A DNA stretch of 29,703 nucleotides from the NCBI RefSeq assembly GCF_041687175.1, contig NZ_JAWLCK010000025.1:1-29703 (forward strand). Direction: 5' to 3'. The stretch's first letter is position 1; every line of letters starts with the position of its first letter. The translations under genes and the position numbers were made by a program. The notes beneath the pieces were generated by a model. It worked only from the letters and a program-made list of their open reading frames with translations. It was not told the origin of the DNA and searched no databases. Shown one piece after another: positions 14,391 to 23,117 of the stretch. This DNA comes from Lutispora sp041687175 (GTDB lineage: Bacteria > Bacillota > Clostridia > Lutisporales > Lutisporaceae).

Positions 14391-15896
14391 ATGGGGGGAG
14401 ACGGTGAAAATCCGAATAAGTTAAAGAAGTATTATGACAGCCTCATTCAGCAAGCCTCCAAGTGGTTTGCCAAATCCAAGGAAGCCATATCTAAACTAGA
14501 TTTGAAGAAGACTTTTTCGAAGTTTAATATAAAATCAGTTGCAGGTAATAAAAGATTTAATGTAAAGATTATCAATAAAAAGAGGTTTTTAATAACCGGA
14601 GGAGCATTAGCTGTTGTATTAATAGCCATTACATATTTCGCTTTTGCAAATAATGCTTTTGCTGTAATGATAAACGGTGTAGAGATTGCAAAAGTCAAGG
14701 ACAAGAAACTGGTTGAGGAACTGTTAACAGTATTAAAGCAGAGTTATGAAAAGAAAAATGCTGCAGAAGTTGCTTTTACTAATCAGATTTCTTACCAAAA
14801 AATAAATGCTTCAAAAAAAGAACTCCTTGAGGGTAAAGCATTGGAAGAGGAATTGAAAAAACATTTAGATTATCAGGTAGAATGTGCTGTTATATATGCA
14901 GACGACAAACCTATAGTCACTTTAAAAACCAAGGATGAAGCAGAAAGAGTGCTATCCGGTGTAGAGCAGTATTTTACACAGGTTACAGAAACCAGTAAAA
15001 TAAAGGAAAAGAGCTTTTCTGAAAAAGTGGAGATTAAGGAAGAGTTTACAGACATCTCCTTAGCAATGGAAGTAGAAGATGCTCAAAACTATATTATTAA
15101 TGGTACCAGTGAGGTTAGGATACATAAGGTTGAAGCAGGGGAAAGCTTTTGGAGCATATCAAGGAAATATGACATAAGCTTGGAGGATCTGCAGAAGGCA
15201 AATCCAACAGCAAATCCTGAAAAAATAAAAATAGGTCAGGAATTGAATTTGGTGGTTCCAAAATCTTTAATAAGCGTAAAAACCATTGAAGAAGTTACAT
15301 ATACGGATAAGATCCCCTATGAGCAGAAGCTTGAATTAAGCAGCAGCTTATATAAGGATCAGACCCAGGTAAGGGTCAAGGGACAGTATGGGGAGAAGGA
15401 AGTTAAAGCAGAAGTAATTAAGATAAATGGAATTGAAAGTGAGAGAGTAATTCTATCAGAAAACATAATAAAGGAGCCAAAGGATCAGATTCTGGTTAAG
15501 GGTACGAAGGATCCACCACCAAAAAAAGGCACAGGTACCTTTAGTACTCCTACAAGAGGCACCATAACCTCTCGTTATGGATATAGATGGGGAAGAAACC
15601 ATAATGGAATTGACATTGCAGCACCTATAGGCACTCCGGTAAAAGCTGCTGATGGAGGAGAAGTTATTTTTGCAGGAACCAGCGGTGGATATGGAAAGAT
15701 GATTAAGATTGACCATGGTGCAGGTTTTGTTACATATTATGGTCATCTTAGCAAAATCAGTGTTAAGGTAGGTCAAAAGGTATATAAAGGTCAAGTCATT
15801 GGTGCTGTAGGAAACACAGGTAACAGCACAGGGCCCCACCTTCACTTTGAAATAAGGAAAAATGGCAGCCCTGTAAATCCATCAAAATATTTGTAA
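14391..15896 (+). CDS. membrane-anchored LysM-G5-M23 peptidoglycan endopeptidase
   Basis: A 501-residue protein. The order is: a cytoplasmic basic region (1-64), one transmembrane segment (about 66-88), a helical extracytoplasmic region, LysM (about 244-288, beginning HKVEAGESFWSISRKY), a G5 domain (about 295-372) and a LytM/M23 domain (about 389-501). Zinc ligands are intact: His404 and Asp408 in HNGID, and His483 with His485 in HLH. M23 enzymes cut peptide cross-links; LysM and G5 hold the protein on glycan. The ATG follows AAAGGAG. It stands alone, ending in a bidirectional terminator. The intact zinc site distinguishes it from non-enzymatic LytM regulators such as SpoIIQ-like proteins. 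Confidence 0.92.
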   Translation: MGGDGENPNKLKKYYDSLIQQASKWFAKSKEAISKLDLKKTFSKFNIKSVAGNKRFNVKIINKKRFLITGGALAVVLIAITYFAFANNAFAVMINGVEIAKVKDKKLVEELLTVLKQSYEKKNAAEVAFTNQISYQKINASKKELLEGKALEEELKKHLDYQVECAVIYADDKPIVTLKTKDEAERVLSGVEQYFTQVTETSKIKEKSFSEKVEIKEEFTDISLAMEVEDAQNYIINGTSEVRIHKVEAGESFWSISRKYDISLEDLQKANPTANPEKIKIGQELNLVVPKSLISVKTIEEVTYTDKIPYEQKLELSSSLYKDQTQVRVKGQYGEKEVKAEVIKINGIESERVILSENIIKEPKDQILVKGTKDPPPKKGTGTFSTPTRGTITSRYGYRWGRNHNGIDIAAPIGTPVKAADGGEVIFAGTSGGYGKMIKIDHGAGFVTYYGHLSKISVKVGQKVYKGQVIGAVGNTGNSTGPHLHFEIRKNGSPVNPSKYL

Positions 15897-15930
15897 AGAC
15901 CAATATAAAACGATTATCATGATGAAATAA

Positions 15931-15964
15931 AAAATAGAGGATTCAGATTTCCTCTATTTTTTTT
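15931..15964. terminator. bidirectional terminator between M23 and subtilase genes
   Basis: AAAATAGAGGA (15931-15941) pairs with TCCTCTATTTT (15950-15960) with an 8-base loop and is followed by further T residues. The minus-strand gene ends inside it. Confidence 0.85.
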
Positions 15965-17052
15965 ATATCTATATATCCTTTTCCCTGAGCCTGTTTTAGC
16001 TCTCCCAGAGAAGTGGTGCACAGCTTCAAGAGGCTTTTCGCATCATCAGGAGAAATGTCTTTCTTTTTTTCATATATCATTGCACCGAATCCTGCTGCAA
16101 GGCTTGCAGAAGCAGCTGTACCCATGAAGCCTTCTGAAGAAACATGACCCGGCATAACCAAGTCCGGCTTTTCAGTGCTGTTGAGTGTTGGTCCCCTACT
16201 GCTCCAGGGTGAAACAGAAGGCTTTCCATTATCTATTTGAAAGGCACCTATGGTCAGCAATTTGCTGCTGTGTCCTGGACTTGTAATGGTGGCTCTTTCA
16301 GGCCCTAAGTTTCCTGCACAAGACACTACCAGAAGACCACTTTTCCACAGAGCTTCTGATGCTAAGGCAAGAATGTCGTGGCTTCTACTCTGCAAAACAG
16401 TTCCGAAATTTATTACTACTATTCTTATATTGAACCTATCCTTTAATTCAAGGATCCAGTCCATGGATGCAATTATATCGGAATAAAAGCCATGGTCGCT
16501 CATATCAAATGCTTTGGCGCATACTATACCTGCTTCATTAGATGGAATAGATGATACAGCAGCAGCAGCTGTTCCATGACCGCTGTCGTCATAAGTATCC
16601 TTTCTCCCATTTATAAAATCCTTAAAAGCAAGTATCCTTCTTCTAGGTCTCATAAAATCTGCCTTAGGATGTACGCCCGTGTCTATAAAGCCAATAGAGA
16701 TGCCTCTGCCATTCAAAAGCTGAGACTTCATTTTTATAGGAAAATCTTGACCGTCAACAGGTGAAAAGGTTTTTCCCATCAACAGGGCTTTTCCATCATA
16801 ATAAATCTTGTTGATTTCCACAAGAGCTTTAAGACTATCGAAATTCCTCGCCGGCAAACTTCCGCATATATGATTTATAAAGTTAATCTCATACTTAATT
16901 TTGAAACCAATTCTGGTTAATTTTCTTTTCACATCATTATCTATACCATGCTTTATCTCAAGGATTAAAGGGATGGTTTTAATGCCTTTAACAGATATCA
17001 TATACTTTAATTTTGGATCAATTCTTTTTGAAAATGAAAAAAAATCTTTCAC
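15943..17052 (-). CDS. S8 (subtilisin-like) family protein lacking the nucleophile serine
   Basis: A 369-residue protein with a pro-domain-like N-terminus (1-105) and a subtilase domain (about 112-369). Asp124 in IGFIDTGVHP, His159 in DDSGHGTA and the oxyanion Asn248 in CAGNLGP are present, as is KPDLVMPG. The nucleophile motif GTSMAAP reads GTAASAS (311-317): the Ser position is Ala313, encoded by GCT at 16116-16114. It should therefore be unable to act as a normal serine protease, unless Ser315 or Ser317 substitutes, which geometry makes unlikely. There is no signal peptide. Clostridial Csp pseudoproteases are a precedent for non-catalytic subtilases. The GTG start follows GTGAGGG. It is divergent from the zinc-ribbon gene. 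Confidence 0.88.
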   Translation of the reverse strand: MKDFFSFSKRIDPKLKYMISVKGIKTIPLILEIKHGIDNDVKRKLTRIGFKIKYEINFINHICGSLPARNFDSLKALVEINKIYYDGKALLMGKTFSPVDGQDFPIKMKSQLLNGRGISIGFIDTGVHPKADFMRPRRRILAFKDFINGRKDTYDDSGHGTAAAAVSSIPSNEAGIVCAKAFDMSDHGFYSDIIASMDWILELKDRFNIRIVVINFGTVLQSRSHDILALASEALWKSGLLVVSCAGNLGPERATITSPGHSSKLLTIGAFQIDNGKPSVSPWSSRGPTLNSTEKPDLVMPGHVSSEGFMGTAASASLAAGFGAMIYEKKKDISPDDAKSLLKLCTTSLGELKQAQGKGYIDIKKIEEI

Positions 17053-17148
17053 AAAAATCCCTCACCTAAAAGATAAATGTTATAATATAATATGCCAGCA
17101 AATATAAATAGGTGAATCAAATAATATCTTTAAAAGGAGATGAATCTC

Positions 17149-17355
17149 ATGGCAGCATTGGATTTTAGATGCAATGATTGCGGTGAAAAGTTTTTTGAAA
17201 TAGTGAATTCTTCGAATAGAGATAAAGTGGTATGTCCAAAATGCCAAAGCAAAAATATCAGGCAGGTTTTTGAAGGGAAATGTCAGACCAGTGGAGCTTC
17301 AAAAGGAGGCAGCGGCTGTGGCGGCAGCTGTGGTACCTGTGGAGGTTGTCACTAG
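17149..17355 (+). CDS. FmdB-like zinc ribbon protein
   Basis: A 68-residue protein. An N-terminal zinc ribbon (FRCNDCGEKFFEI ... VVCPKCQSKNIRQVFEG) provides four Cys in two CxxC knuckles, as in the FmdB family. A Gly/Cys-rich tail follows with five Cys (CGGSCGTCGGC), which may bind metal as well. Its function is unknown. The start is the ATG at 17149, nine bases after AAAGGAG; an ATG at 17140 overlaps that site. It lies 59 bases before the HEXXH peptidase gene and may be cotranscribed with it. Confidence 0.85.
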   Translation: MAALDFRCNDCGEKFFEIVNSSNRDKVVCPKCQSKNIRQVFEGKCQTSGASKGGSGCGGSCGTCGGCH

Positions 17356-17414
17356 AAAATACCAGTAAAGTTAACATAAAATATATTGTATAATATATCT
17401 GTGGTGATGCAGAT

Positions 17415-18203
17415 ATGAGAAAAAATTTATTGAAAATATATATAGTGCTGACAATATTGCTAGCGCTATTTTTTTTGACAGACAGCAGGACATACATTCT
17501 TGCAAAGTCAGCCGGTTACAAAACTCTGAAAGATTTCGAATATTATAAGAGTATAGAACTTACATCTACTGAAGGTACTATCAGTAAACCTCATTTTATA
17601 ATAAAAAATAGAGGTGCTGATGAGGAGATTGTGGAACAAATAGGAAATTTACTGGAAAAGAGTTATGATCTAATAGGGAAAGAATTTGATTATTATCCGA
17701 ACAATAAAATTCCTGTATTCGTCTATGGAAGTATGGAGGAATTATGGAAATATAACAAAGCACTGGAAGGACAAGCTGTAATGGGTCTGTATAATATGGG
17801 CGTTATCCATATTGTAGCTCCTGATGTATTTGCTCTTACTATGGAGGAATATGAGTTAAATGGACCTGTTCTCCATGAATATACTCATTTGATAGTGGAC
17901 GAGCTAACAGGAGGAAATATAGAAATATGGTTTACTGAAGGTATGGCTTTGTATCAGGAATACAACATTTATGATACTGAATGGGGAAAATTCGCGAATT
18001 TTGAAGATGATTATACTCTAGAAGATCTTAGAAACAATTTTATGGCCTTGGACAGCAATAAAGCATATCGAAAGGCTTTCCTCATAGTAAAGGATGTTTA
18101 TAGCAACCAGGGAAACGAGGGAGTATTAGATTTTCTTAAGGAATTAAAGTCGGGTAAAGATTTTTATGAAACTTTTTTGTCTATGAAACATGAGACCAGA
18201 TAA
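17415..18203 (+). CDS. membrane-anchored gluzincin-type peptidase (peptidase MA-like)
   Basis: A 262-residue protein with an N-terminal hydrophobic segment (about 5-22) that acts as signal anchor. The rest is extracytoplasmic. HEYTH (His154, Glu155, His158) with Glu175 in WFTEGMA about 17 residues later is the gluzincin zinc site (HEXXH plus Glu), typical of the peptidase MA-like family. The substrate is unknown; a role at the cell surface is likely. The protein is short for a peptidase but its catalytic core is complete. The ATG at 17415 follows GTGGTGATG, a modest ribosome site. Confidence 0.82.
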   Translation: MRKNLLKIYIVLTILLALFFLTDSRTYILAKSAGYKTLKDFEYYKSIELTSTEGTISKPHFIIKNRGADEEIVEQIGNLLEKSYDLIGKEFDYYPNNKIPVFVYGSMEELWKYNKALEGQAVMGLYNMGVIHIVAPDVFALTMEEYELNGPVLHEYTHLIVDELTGGNIEIWFTEGMALYQEYNIYDTEWGKFANFEDDYTLEDLRNNFMALDSNKAYRKAFLIVKDVYSNQGNEGVLDFLKELKSGKDFYETFLSMKHETR

Positions 18204-18561
18204 AAAAATAAACCAAAAAAGAAAACAGGCCCCTGCCTGTTTTCCAGCATCCGGGGGGACACAAAATTGGTTTTTATTTTGTTGTATGTTTAGTTTCTAC
18301 TTCGATTATATGTTATAATCTAATGTAATAACATGCGAAAAGTGTATTATTTTTCTAGGAATTTAGACCCAATACGACATTATTTTTGGGACTTTTCACA
18401 GACAACATTTAAATAGTATTATATATATAAAGAACGGGGGCTCACAGCTTCTATAAGGGTATTCCTTGCTGTAGAATATACCCAGTACAATATTTACAAG
18501 AAAAGAAGTAAGGAAAATATTTATTGTAGAGATTAACTAATATAGAGAGGGGTTTCGACGT
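18204..18561. other. 358-base intergenic region upstream of walR
   Basis: It contains an inverted repeat (18221-18244), a TATAAT (18314-18319) with a poor -35, and an imperfect stem around GGGTAT (18459-18464) and ATACCC (18477-18482) in the probable walR leader. TGTTAT at 18312-18317 and TGTAAT at 18325-18330 are WalR half-sites in the same direction, but seven rather than five bases separate them. No gene or known riboswitch is seen. Confidence 0.5.
18221..18244. terminator. hairpin after the HEXXH peptidase gene
   Basis: GAAAACAGGC (18221-18230) pairs perfectly with GCCTGTTTTC (18235-18244) across CCCT. The T-rich tail lies within the stem on this strand, and a longer T run exists only on the other strand, so efficiency on + is uncertain. 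Confidence 0.6.
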
Positions 18562-19257
18562 ATGAATAACAAAATATTAGTTGTTGATGATGAAAGACCA
18601 ATAGCAGATATAATAAAATATAATCTGGAGAAAGAAGGATATAAGGTATTTATTGCAGAAGATGGGCAGCAGGCTATTGACAGTACATACGAGCATAAGC
18701 CTGATCTCATAATACTTGATATAATGCTTCCAGTTATGGACGGGTTTACTGTATGCAAGAAGCTAAGAGAAAATATAAATACTCCCATAATAATGCTTAC
18801 AGCCAAAGAGGAAGAAGTAGACAAGGTATTAGGCTTGGAACTGGGTGCTGATGATTATATGACTAAGCCTTTCAGCTTCAGGGAGCTTTTGGCCAGAGTA
18901 AAAGCAAATATAAGAAGGGTAAACTTCTTAAATAACAGTTCAGAGGGTGGAGGTCAGATAATCAAGTCAAATAACCTGATAATAGACCTTAATAAGTATG
19001 AAGTTAGAAAAGATGACAAAATTATAGAACTTACTTTAAGGGAATTTGAACTATTAAAATACCTTGCCCAAAATGCTGAGCAGGTATTTTCCAGAGAAAC
19101 TCTGCTGGAAGAGGTTTGGGGATATGAATACTATGGAGATGTGAGAACTGTAGATGTGACTGTAAGGCGTCTGCGAGAGAAAATTGAGGATGATCCAAGC
19201 AACGCAAAGTATGTCCAAACCAAGAGAGGTGTAGGCTATTATTTTAGGAGGATTTAA
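18562..19257 (+). CDS. walR: OmpR/PhoB-type response regulator WalR (YycF)
   Basis: A 231-residue response regulator. The receiver domain (1-120) has Asp9 and Asp10, phospho-acceptor Asp53 in IILDIMLP, the Thr of IMLTAKEEE and Lys of TKPFSFREL. The winged-helix domain (about 135-231) ends in GYEYYGDVRTVDVTVRRLREKI and RGVGYYF. Many OmpR regulators share these, but the gene order with walK, yycH, yycI, yycJ, htrA and rlmH identifies WalR, the essential regulator of cell-wall metabolism. GAGGGG precedes the ATG. The stop is four bases before walK. Confidence 0.92.
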   Translation: MNNKILVVDDERPIADIIKYNLEKEGYKVFIAEDGQQAIDSTYEHKPDLIILDIMLPVMDGFTVCKKLRENINTPIIMLTAKEEEVDKVLGLELGADDYMTKPFSFRELLARVKANIRRVNFLNNSSEGGGQIIKSNNLIIDLNKYEVRKDDKIIELTLREFELLKYLAQNAEQVFSRETLLEEVWGYEYYGDVRTVDVTVRRLREKIEDDPSNAKYVQTKRGVGYYFRRI

Positions 19258-19261
19258 ATAG

Positions 19262-21031
19262 ATGTTAAAAAGCATCCAATGGAAGATGGTAATAATTTTT
19301 GTCTTATTGGTATGGCTTGCTATGTCTATAATCGGGGTATATATAATACAAGCTGTTGAAAAAGATCAATTGGACAATGCGATAAACAATACGATATCCA
19401 AAGCCAATTACCTGGAACATATGCTGGAAGATAAAATGGCTGGAGTATATGATGTTCAAGGCATAGTGGAATCCTGGTATGCTGGTCATGTAGGCCAGAT
19501 TCAATCCGTTTATGTTTTCAACAAAGATAAGAGACATGTTGCTCGCCAGGGGGGAGAACTAAGAGATCCAGCAGAGGACAGCATAATAATCTCCAAAGCA
19601 CTGGAAGGAGAAGTGGCAGAGGACTTTAACAGAATTGTAGATCTCAAGAATAACTATAAAAGTATCGCAGTACCTATAATAGCTGATGATAATGAGATTC
19701 GTGGAGCAATTTATCTTAATGTTAATTTGACAAGTATAAATAAATCCATAGCCAATATAAAGAGCATTCTCACCAGTGCCACCATATGGGCACTGTGTTT
19801 TACCGTGCTAATGGGAAGTATACTTTCACGAACAATAACGGGTCCTATAAAAGAAGTTACATCAAAGGCTGAGAAGCTTGCAAAGGGAGATTTTGACCAT
19901 ATAATTCCTGTAAGGTCCGATGATGAGGTAGGAAAGCTTACAGAAATGTTCAACTATCTTACTGTCAGGTTGAAGTCAACATTAAATGAAATGAATAACG
20001 AGAAGGAGAAGATGGAGACCATACTAACTTATATGACCGATGGAGTTATTGCTGTGAGCATAGATGGTACCATACTTCACGCCAATCCGGCAGCTTTTAA
20101 GCTTTTTAAGCTGACGCAGGAGGATGTAGCCAGCAAGAGTTTTGATGATATTACCGATATGCTTGGGCTACCCTTTAAACACGAAGATATGTTCACAGAT
20201 AGTAAAGAGAAAAATGATTTGATTAGTATAGGAGATTCAACAATAAGATACAGCGTTGTTCCTTTTAAAAACGAAGCAGCTGAGACTGCAGGTGCTATAA
20301 TTGTGCTTCAGGATGTAACAGATCAGGAAAACCTTGACAGGATGAGAAAAGAATTTGTGGCCAATGTTTCCCATGAACTTCGCACACCTCTAACTACAAT
20401 CAAAAGTTATACAGAAACTTTGTTGGATGGAGCTTTAGAGGATAAAAACATGACATTAAAGTTTCTCAATGTAATTGACAGCGAATCTGACAGGATGACC
20501 AGATTGGTAAAGGATTTGCTGATGCTTTCAAGATTGGATTATGATAAAGCTCAGTGGAACATGAAAGAGATTGATTTGACGAAAATACTCACCGATTGTG
20601 TCTATAAGATGGATATTCCCGCAAAGCAAAAGCATCAAAGCATAACTTTGGAGATAAATGATGAAATTCCTCAAACTATTGGGGATAAAGACAGGATAGA
20701 ACAGGTTATAATAAATATACTAAGCAACTCAATAAAATACACTCAAGAAAAAGGTAAAATCAATGTATCAATGTGGAAAGAAGAAGAATATATTTGTATA
20801 AAGGTAAAGGATAATGGCATAGGAATACCGAAGAAAGACATGAATAGACTGTTTGAAAGATTCTACCGAGTTGATAAAGCTCGTTCCAGGATGCTGGGGG
20901 GCACAGGCTTAGGCCTGTCAATTGCCAAGGAAATTATAGAAGCTCATAAAGGCAGAATAATTCTAGACAGCATATATGGAGAAGGAACTTGGGTGACAAT
21001 TATGCTACCTATTGTTTCAGGTGTAAATTAA
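19262..21031 (+). CDS. walK: sensor histidine kinase WalK (YycG)
   Basis: A 589-residue kinase. TM1 (about 8-30) and TM2 (about 168-190) flank an extracytoplasmic domain of about 135 residues that looks Cache/PAS-like. HAMP (about 188-243), PAS (about 248-355), HisKA with His371 in NVSHELRTPL, and an HATPase domain (N-box EQVIINILSNSIKYT, DNGIGIP, GGTGLGLSIAKEI) follow. All catalytic boxes are intact. The layout is that of WalK, which phosphorylates WalR according to the state of the wall. It starts four bases after walR with AGGAGG, so the two are coupled. Confidence 0.92.
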   Translation: MLKSIQWKMVIIFVLLVWLAMSIIGVYIIQAVEKDQLDNAINNTISKANYLEHMLEDKMAGVYDVQGIVESWYAGHVGQIQSVYVFNKDKRHVARQGGELRDPAEDSIIISKALEGEVAEDFNRIVDLKNNYKSIAVPIIADDNEIRGAIYLNVNLTSINKSIANIKSILTSATIWALCFTVLMGSILSRTITGPIKEVTSKAEKLAKGDFDHIIPVRSDDEVGKLTEMFNYLTVRLKSTLNEMNNEKEKMETILTYMTDGVIAVSIDGTILHANPAAFKLFKLTQEDVASKSFDDITDMLGLPFKHEDMFTDSKEKNDLISIGDSTIRYSVVPFKNEAAETAGAIIVLQDVTDQENLDRMRKEFVANVSHELRTPLTTIKSYTETLLDGALEDKNMTLKFLNVIDSESDRMTRLVKDLLMLSRLDYDKAQWNMKEIDLTKILTDCVYKMDIPAKQKHQSITLEINDEIPQTIGDKDRIEQVIINILSNSIKYTQEKGKINVSMWKEEEYICIKVKDNGIGIPKKDMNRLFERFYRVDKARSRMLGGTGLGLSIAKEIIEAHKGRIILDSIYGEGTWVTIMLPIVSGVN

Positions 21032-21043
21032 CCTTAATTTTAC

Positions 21044-21076
21044 TGTAATACGATTGTAACAATTGTATAGTATAAT
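21044..21076 (+). promoter_or_regulatory. WalR box and TATAAT promoter downstream of walK
   Basis: TGTAAT (21044-21049), five bases, TGTAAC (21055-21060) is a full match to the published WalR consensus TGTWAH-N5-TGTWAH. TATAAT follows at 21071-21076 with no recognisable -35; the box occupies that position, as expected for a response-regulator-controlled promoter. The promoter would serve the secreted-protein gene and probably yycH-yycI. Confidence 0.72.
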
Positions 21077-21121
21077 AAAATCGAATACTAAGATTATGGT
21101 TAATTCATGGAGGGAATTCCA

Positions 21122-21634
21122 ATGCTCAGAGGCAAATCCATTAAAATTATATTTGCTTTTACTATGGTATTTGTTATGATGCTATCTTCTATTGCAAGCG
21201 TATATGCAAGAAGATTAGATGATCCTATACCTGTTTTTGATTTTGTAAATGGAATTGAAGAAGTGGAGCAACCTGTAAAATATAGCAATAAAAAGCTATC
21301 TATCAAAGGAAAAGCATTGGAAGGTACTAATATTACCATAAGCACGTACTGGTATAAATCTGGCGATGGGCAATCCATTGTTTTTAAAGATAAAGATAAT
21401 ATTAGTGAAGAGAATACTGATGGAGAATGGTTGCTACAACATACCAAAAGCTGTCAGGTAGGTCTGTCTGGAATTTTTGGCATATCTGTTAATATAAAAC
21501 CTGGTAAAAATAAAATAGTTGTTGAAGCAGACAACGAAGAGCCTTATGAATTAGAGATAGAATATATAGATAACCAAAAGATTACCGAAAAAATCGGTGA
21601 CTTAATATTTGATAGACTTAATCTAGAATTTTAA
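21122..21634 (+). CDS. secreted protein of unknown function in the wal cluster
   Basis: A 170-residue precursor with a clear Sec signal peptide (hydrophobic 8-24, then SVYA with probable cleavage before RR). The mature part has alternating beta strands: KKLSIKGKALEGTNITISTYW, a Gly-Asp loop, FGISVNIKPGKNKIVVEADN. This is the pattern of Ig-like or glucodextranase-type beta sandwiches, where a 'G.N.i.v.a.d' strand ends the fold. No catalytic motif is visible. The start is the ATG at 21122 after GGAGGGA; an ATG at 21107 lies upstream of that site. It stands between walK and yycH, where Bacillus has no gene, and is preceded by a WalR box. It might be a wall-sensing accessory factor (inference). 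Confidence 0.85.
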   Translation: MLRGKSIKIIFAFTMVFVMMLSSIASVYARRLDDPIPVFDFVNGIEEVEQPVKYSNKKLSIKGKALEGTNITISTYWYKSGDGQSIVFKDKDNISEENTDGEWLLQHTKSCQVGLSGIFGISVNIKPGKNKIVVEADNEEPYELEIEYIDNQKITEKIGDLIFDRLNLEF

Positions 21635-21658
21635 TAATATAGTCAGGGAATGGTAAAG

Positions 21659-23080
21659 TTGAAATTGGAAAGACTCAAATCAATAGTTCTTTTTTGTCTG
21701 GTTGTAATAAGTATAGTTTTGACTACCCAAATATGGTTGAATATATCCATTGAGGGTATTTTTATTATGTCTGAAAACAAAGGGGACAAGGCCAGCGAGC
21801 TCCTAAGCTCCGATAATGACAAGGCAAGTTTCATAAAACCAGAAAAGCTTATTATTAACGACAATGGCAAACGCACTCTTCTTCTCAACGAAACAGAAGT
21901 AGGAATGATTTATGACAGAATTCTGGATGATACAAGGGAAATGCTTTCTGTAGTTTTTGAAACCAAGGAAGGAATGGAGTTAGAAAAGCGTCAATTGGAT
22001 TATATGGAAAAGCTAAGGGCTGGACGAAGTGTTGAGCTTCAATTTCCTTTTGCCTACGATTATAGACTCTTTGCAGGTATTCTTGGAATAGATAACCCCA
22101 ATTGGCAGGAAATAAAAAACATAGATACGGTAGTGGTAGGCTATGACAGCAATAATTTATACATAGTTGATAAGGCAGATAACAGCATATATGAATTTAA
22201 GTCTAAATCGCTAAAAAGCAGCATCAGAGTTATGGTAGATATGATAAACAGAGGCAAACCTTATTCCTATATATTTTTAAATGATGTGGATTCAGAAAGA
22301 TACAGTGATATTGTATTCATACCTACCGACATAGACAAACACTCTATGCCAAAACTGTCTTCCTATTCTGAGACGGATATAAACACATCTGAAGACATTG
22401 CAGCATACTTTTTTAAAGACCCATCAACCTTGAGAAGCATTGTGGACCCTGCAGGAACTGTTATATATACAGACGGGGAGAAACAAGGAGTAAGAATCAG
22501 CAAATCAGGAGTTATAGAATATGTAAGTTACTCTACCCAATCAAGGAATGATATAAGTAATTTCACTATAATGGATGCTATAAATATTGCAACGAATTTT
22601 GTAAATAGTCATATGGGATTTCCCAAGGATTCATACATTTCTTCTATTGAACAAACAACCATAGGCAATAAGCTATATAGTTGTATAATAAGATATAATT
22701 ATAGATATGAAGGAATACCAATAGTAAATGATGAAGTAAATATGGATAATCCTATAGAAGTTGAGATAGTAAACGGAGAAGTCAAAAGGTATAGAAGAGT
22801 GGTCAAGAATATCAAAGTCAGTGGACAAGATAGGAGTCTGAAAAATCCTCTGGAAATAATTGATATTCTGTTTATAAGATTAATTCATGATAAAAAAATA
22901 GATATTGATGATATAATGATAAAAGATATATACTTGTCATATCTTGAATATGGATTGAGTAACCCTACTTCCATGATACCTGTTTGGGTTGTAGAGGTGC
23001 AGGTAGAAGGTTCCTTTAATACTGCAGGCAGATATATAATGAATGCGGAGTCAGGAGTTATACTGTCTGAACCATATTAA
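21659..23080 (+). CDS. yycH: YycH-type regulator of WalK
   Basis: A 473-residue protein with one N-terminal membrane segment (about 8-28, then QIWLN) and a large extracytoplasmic part. AAYFFKDPSTLRSIVDPAGTVIYTDG and GVIEYVSYS match the YycH family core. YycH and YycI bind WalK in the membrane; they inhibit it in Bacillus and support it in Staphylococcus. The TTG at 21659 is preferred because AGGGA lies nine bases upstream; the in-frame ATG at 21650 has essentially no spacer. It follows the unknown secreted gene by 24 bases. Confidence 0.87.
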   Translation: MKLERLKSIVLFCLVVISIVLTTQIWLNISIEGIFIMSENKGDKASELLSSDNDKASFIKPEKLIINDNGKRTLLLNETEVGMIYDRILDDTREMLSVVFETKEGMELEKRQLDYMEKLRAGRSVELQFPFAYDYRLFAGILGIDNPNWQEIKNIDTVVVGYDSNNLYIVDKADNSIYEFKSKSLKSSIRVMVDMINRGKPYSYIFLNDVDSERYSDIVFIPTDIDKHSMPKLSSYSETDINTSEDIAAYFFKDPSTLRSIVDPAGTVIYTDGEKQGVRISKSGVIEYVSYSTQSRNDISNFTIMDAINIATNFVNSHMGFPKDSYISSIEQTTIGNKLYSCIIRYNYRYEGIPIVNDEVNMDNPIEVEIVNGEVKRYRRVVKNIKVSGQDRSLKNPLEIIDILFIRLIHDKKIDIDDIMIKDIYLSYLEYGLSNPTSMIPVWVVEVQVEGSFNTAGRYIMNAESGVILSEPY

Positions 23081-23117
23081 GGACCAAATATCCCCAAAAT
23101 GAAAGGGGCTGAACAAA

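Noticed and set aside
15456..15845. A 129-codon open frame on the minus strand inside the M23 peptidase gene.
   Set aside because: It lies opposite a strongly conserved G5/M23 domain, has no ribosome site and its product is biased and family-less; it is a shadow of the real gene.
18312..18330. TGTTAT and TGTAAT upstream of walR as a WalR autoregulatory box.
   Set aside because: The half-sites are separated by seven bases rather than five, so they do not meet the consensus; noted only as half-sites.
18420..18500. A riboswitch in the walR leader.
   Set aside because: The only structure found is a short imperfect stem, and no known aptamer core could be recognised.
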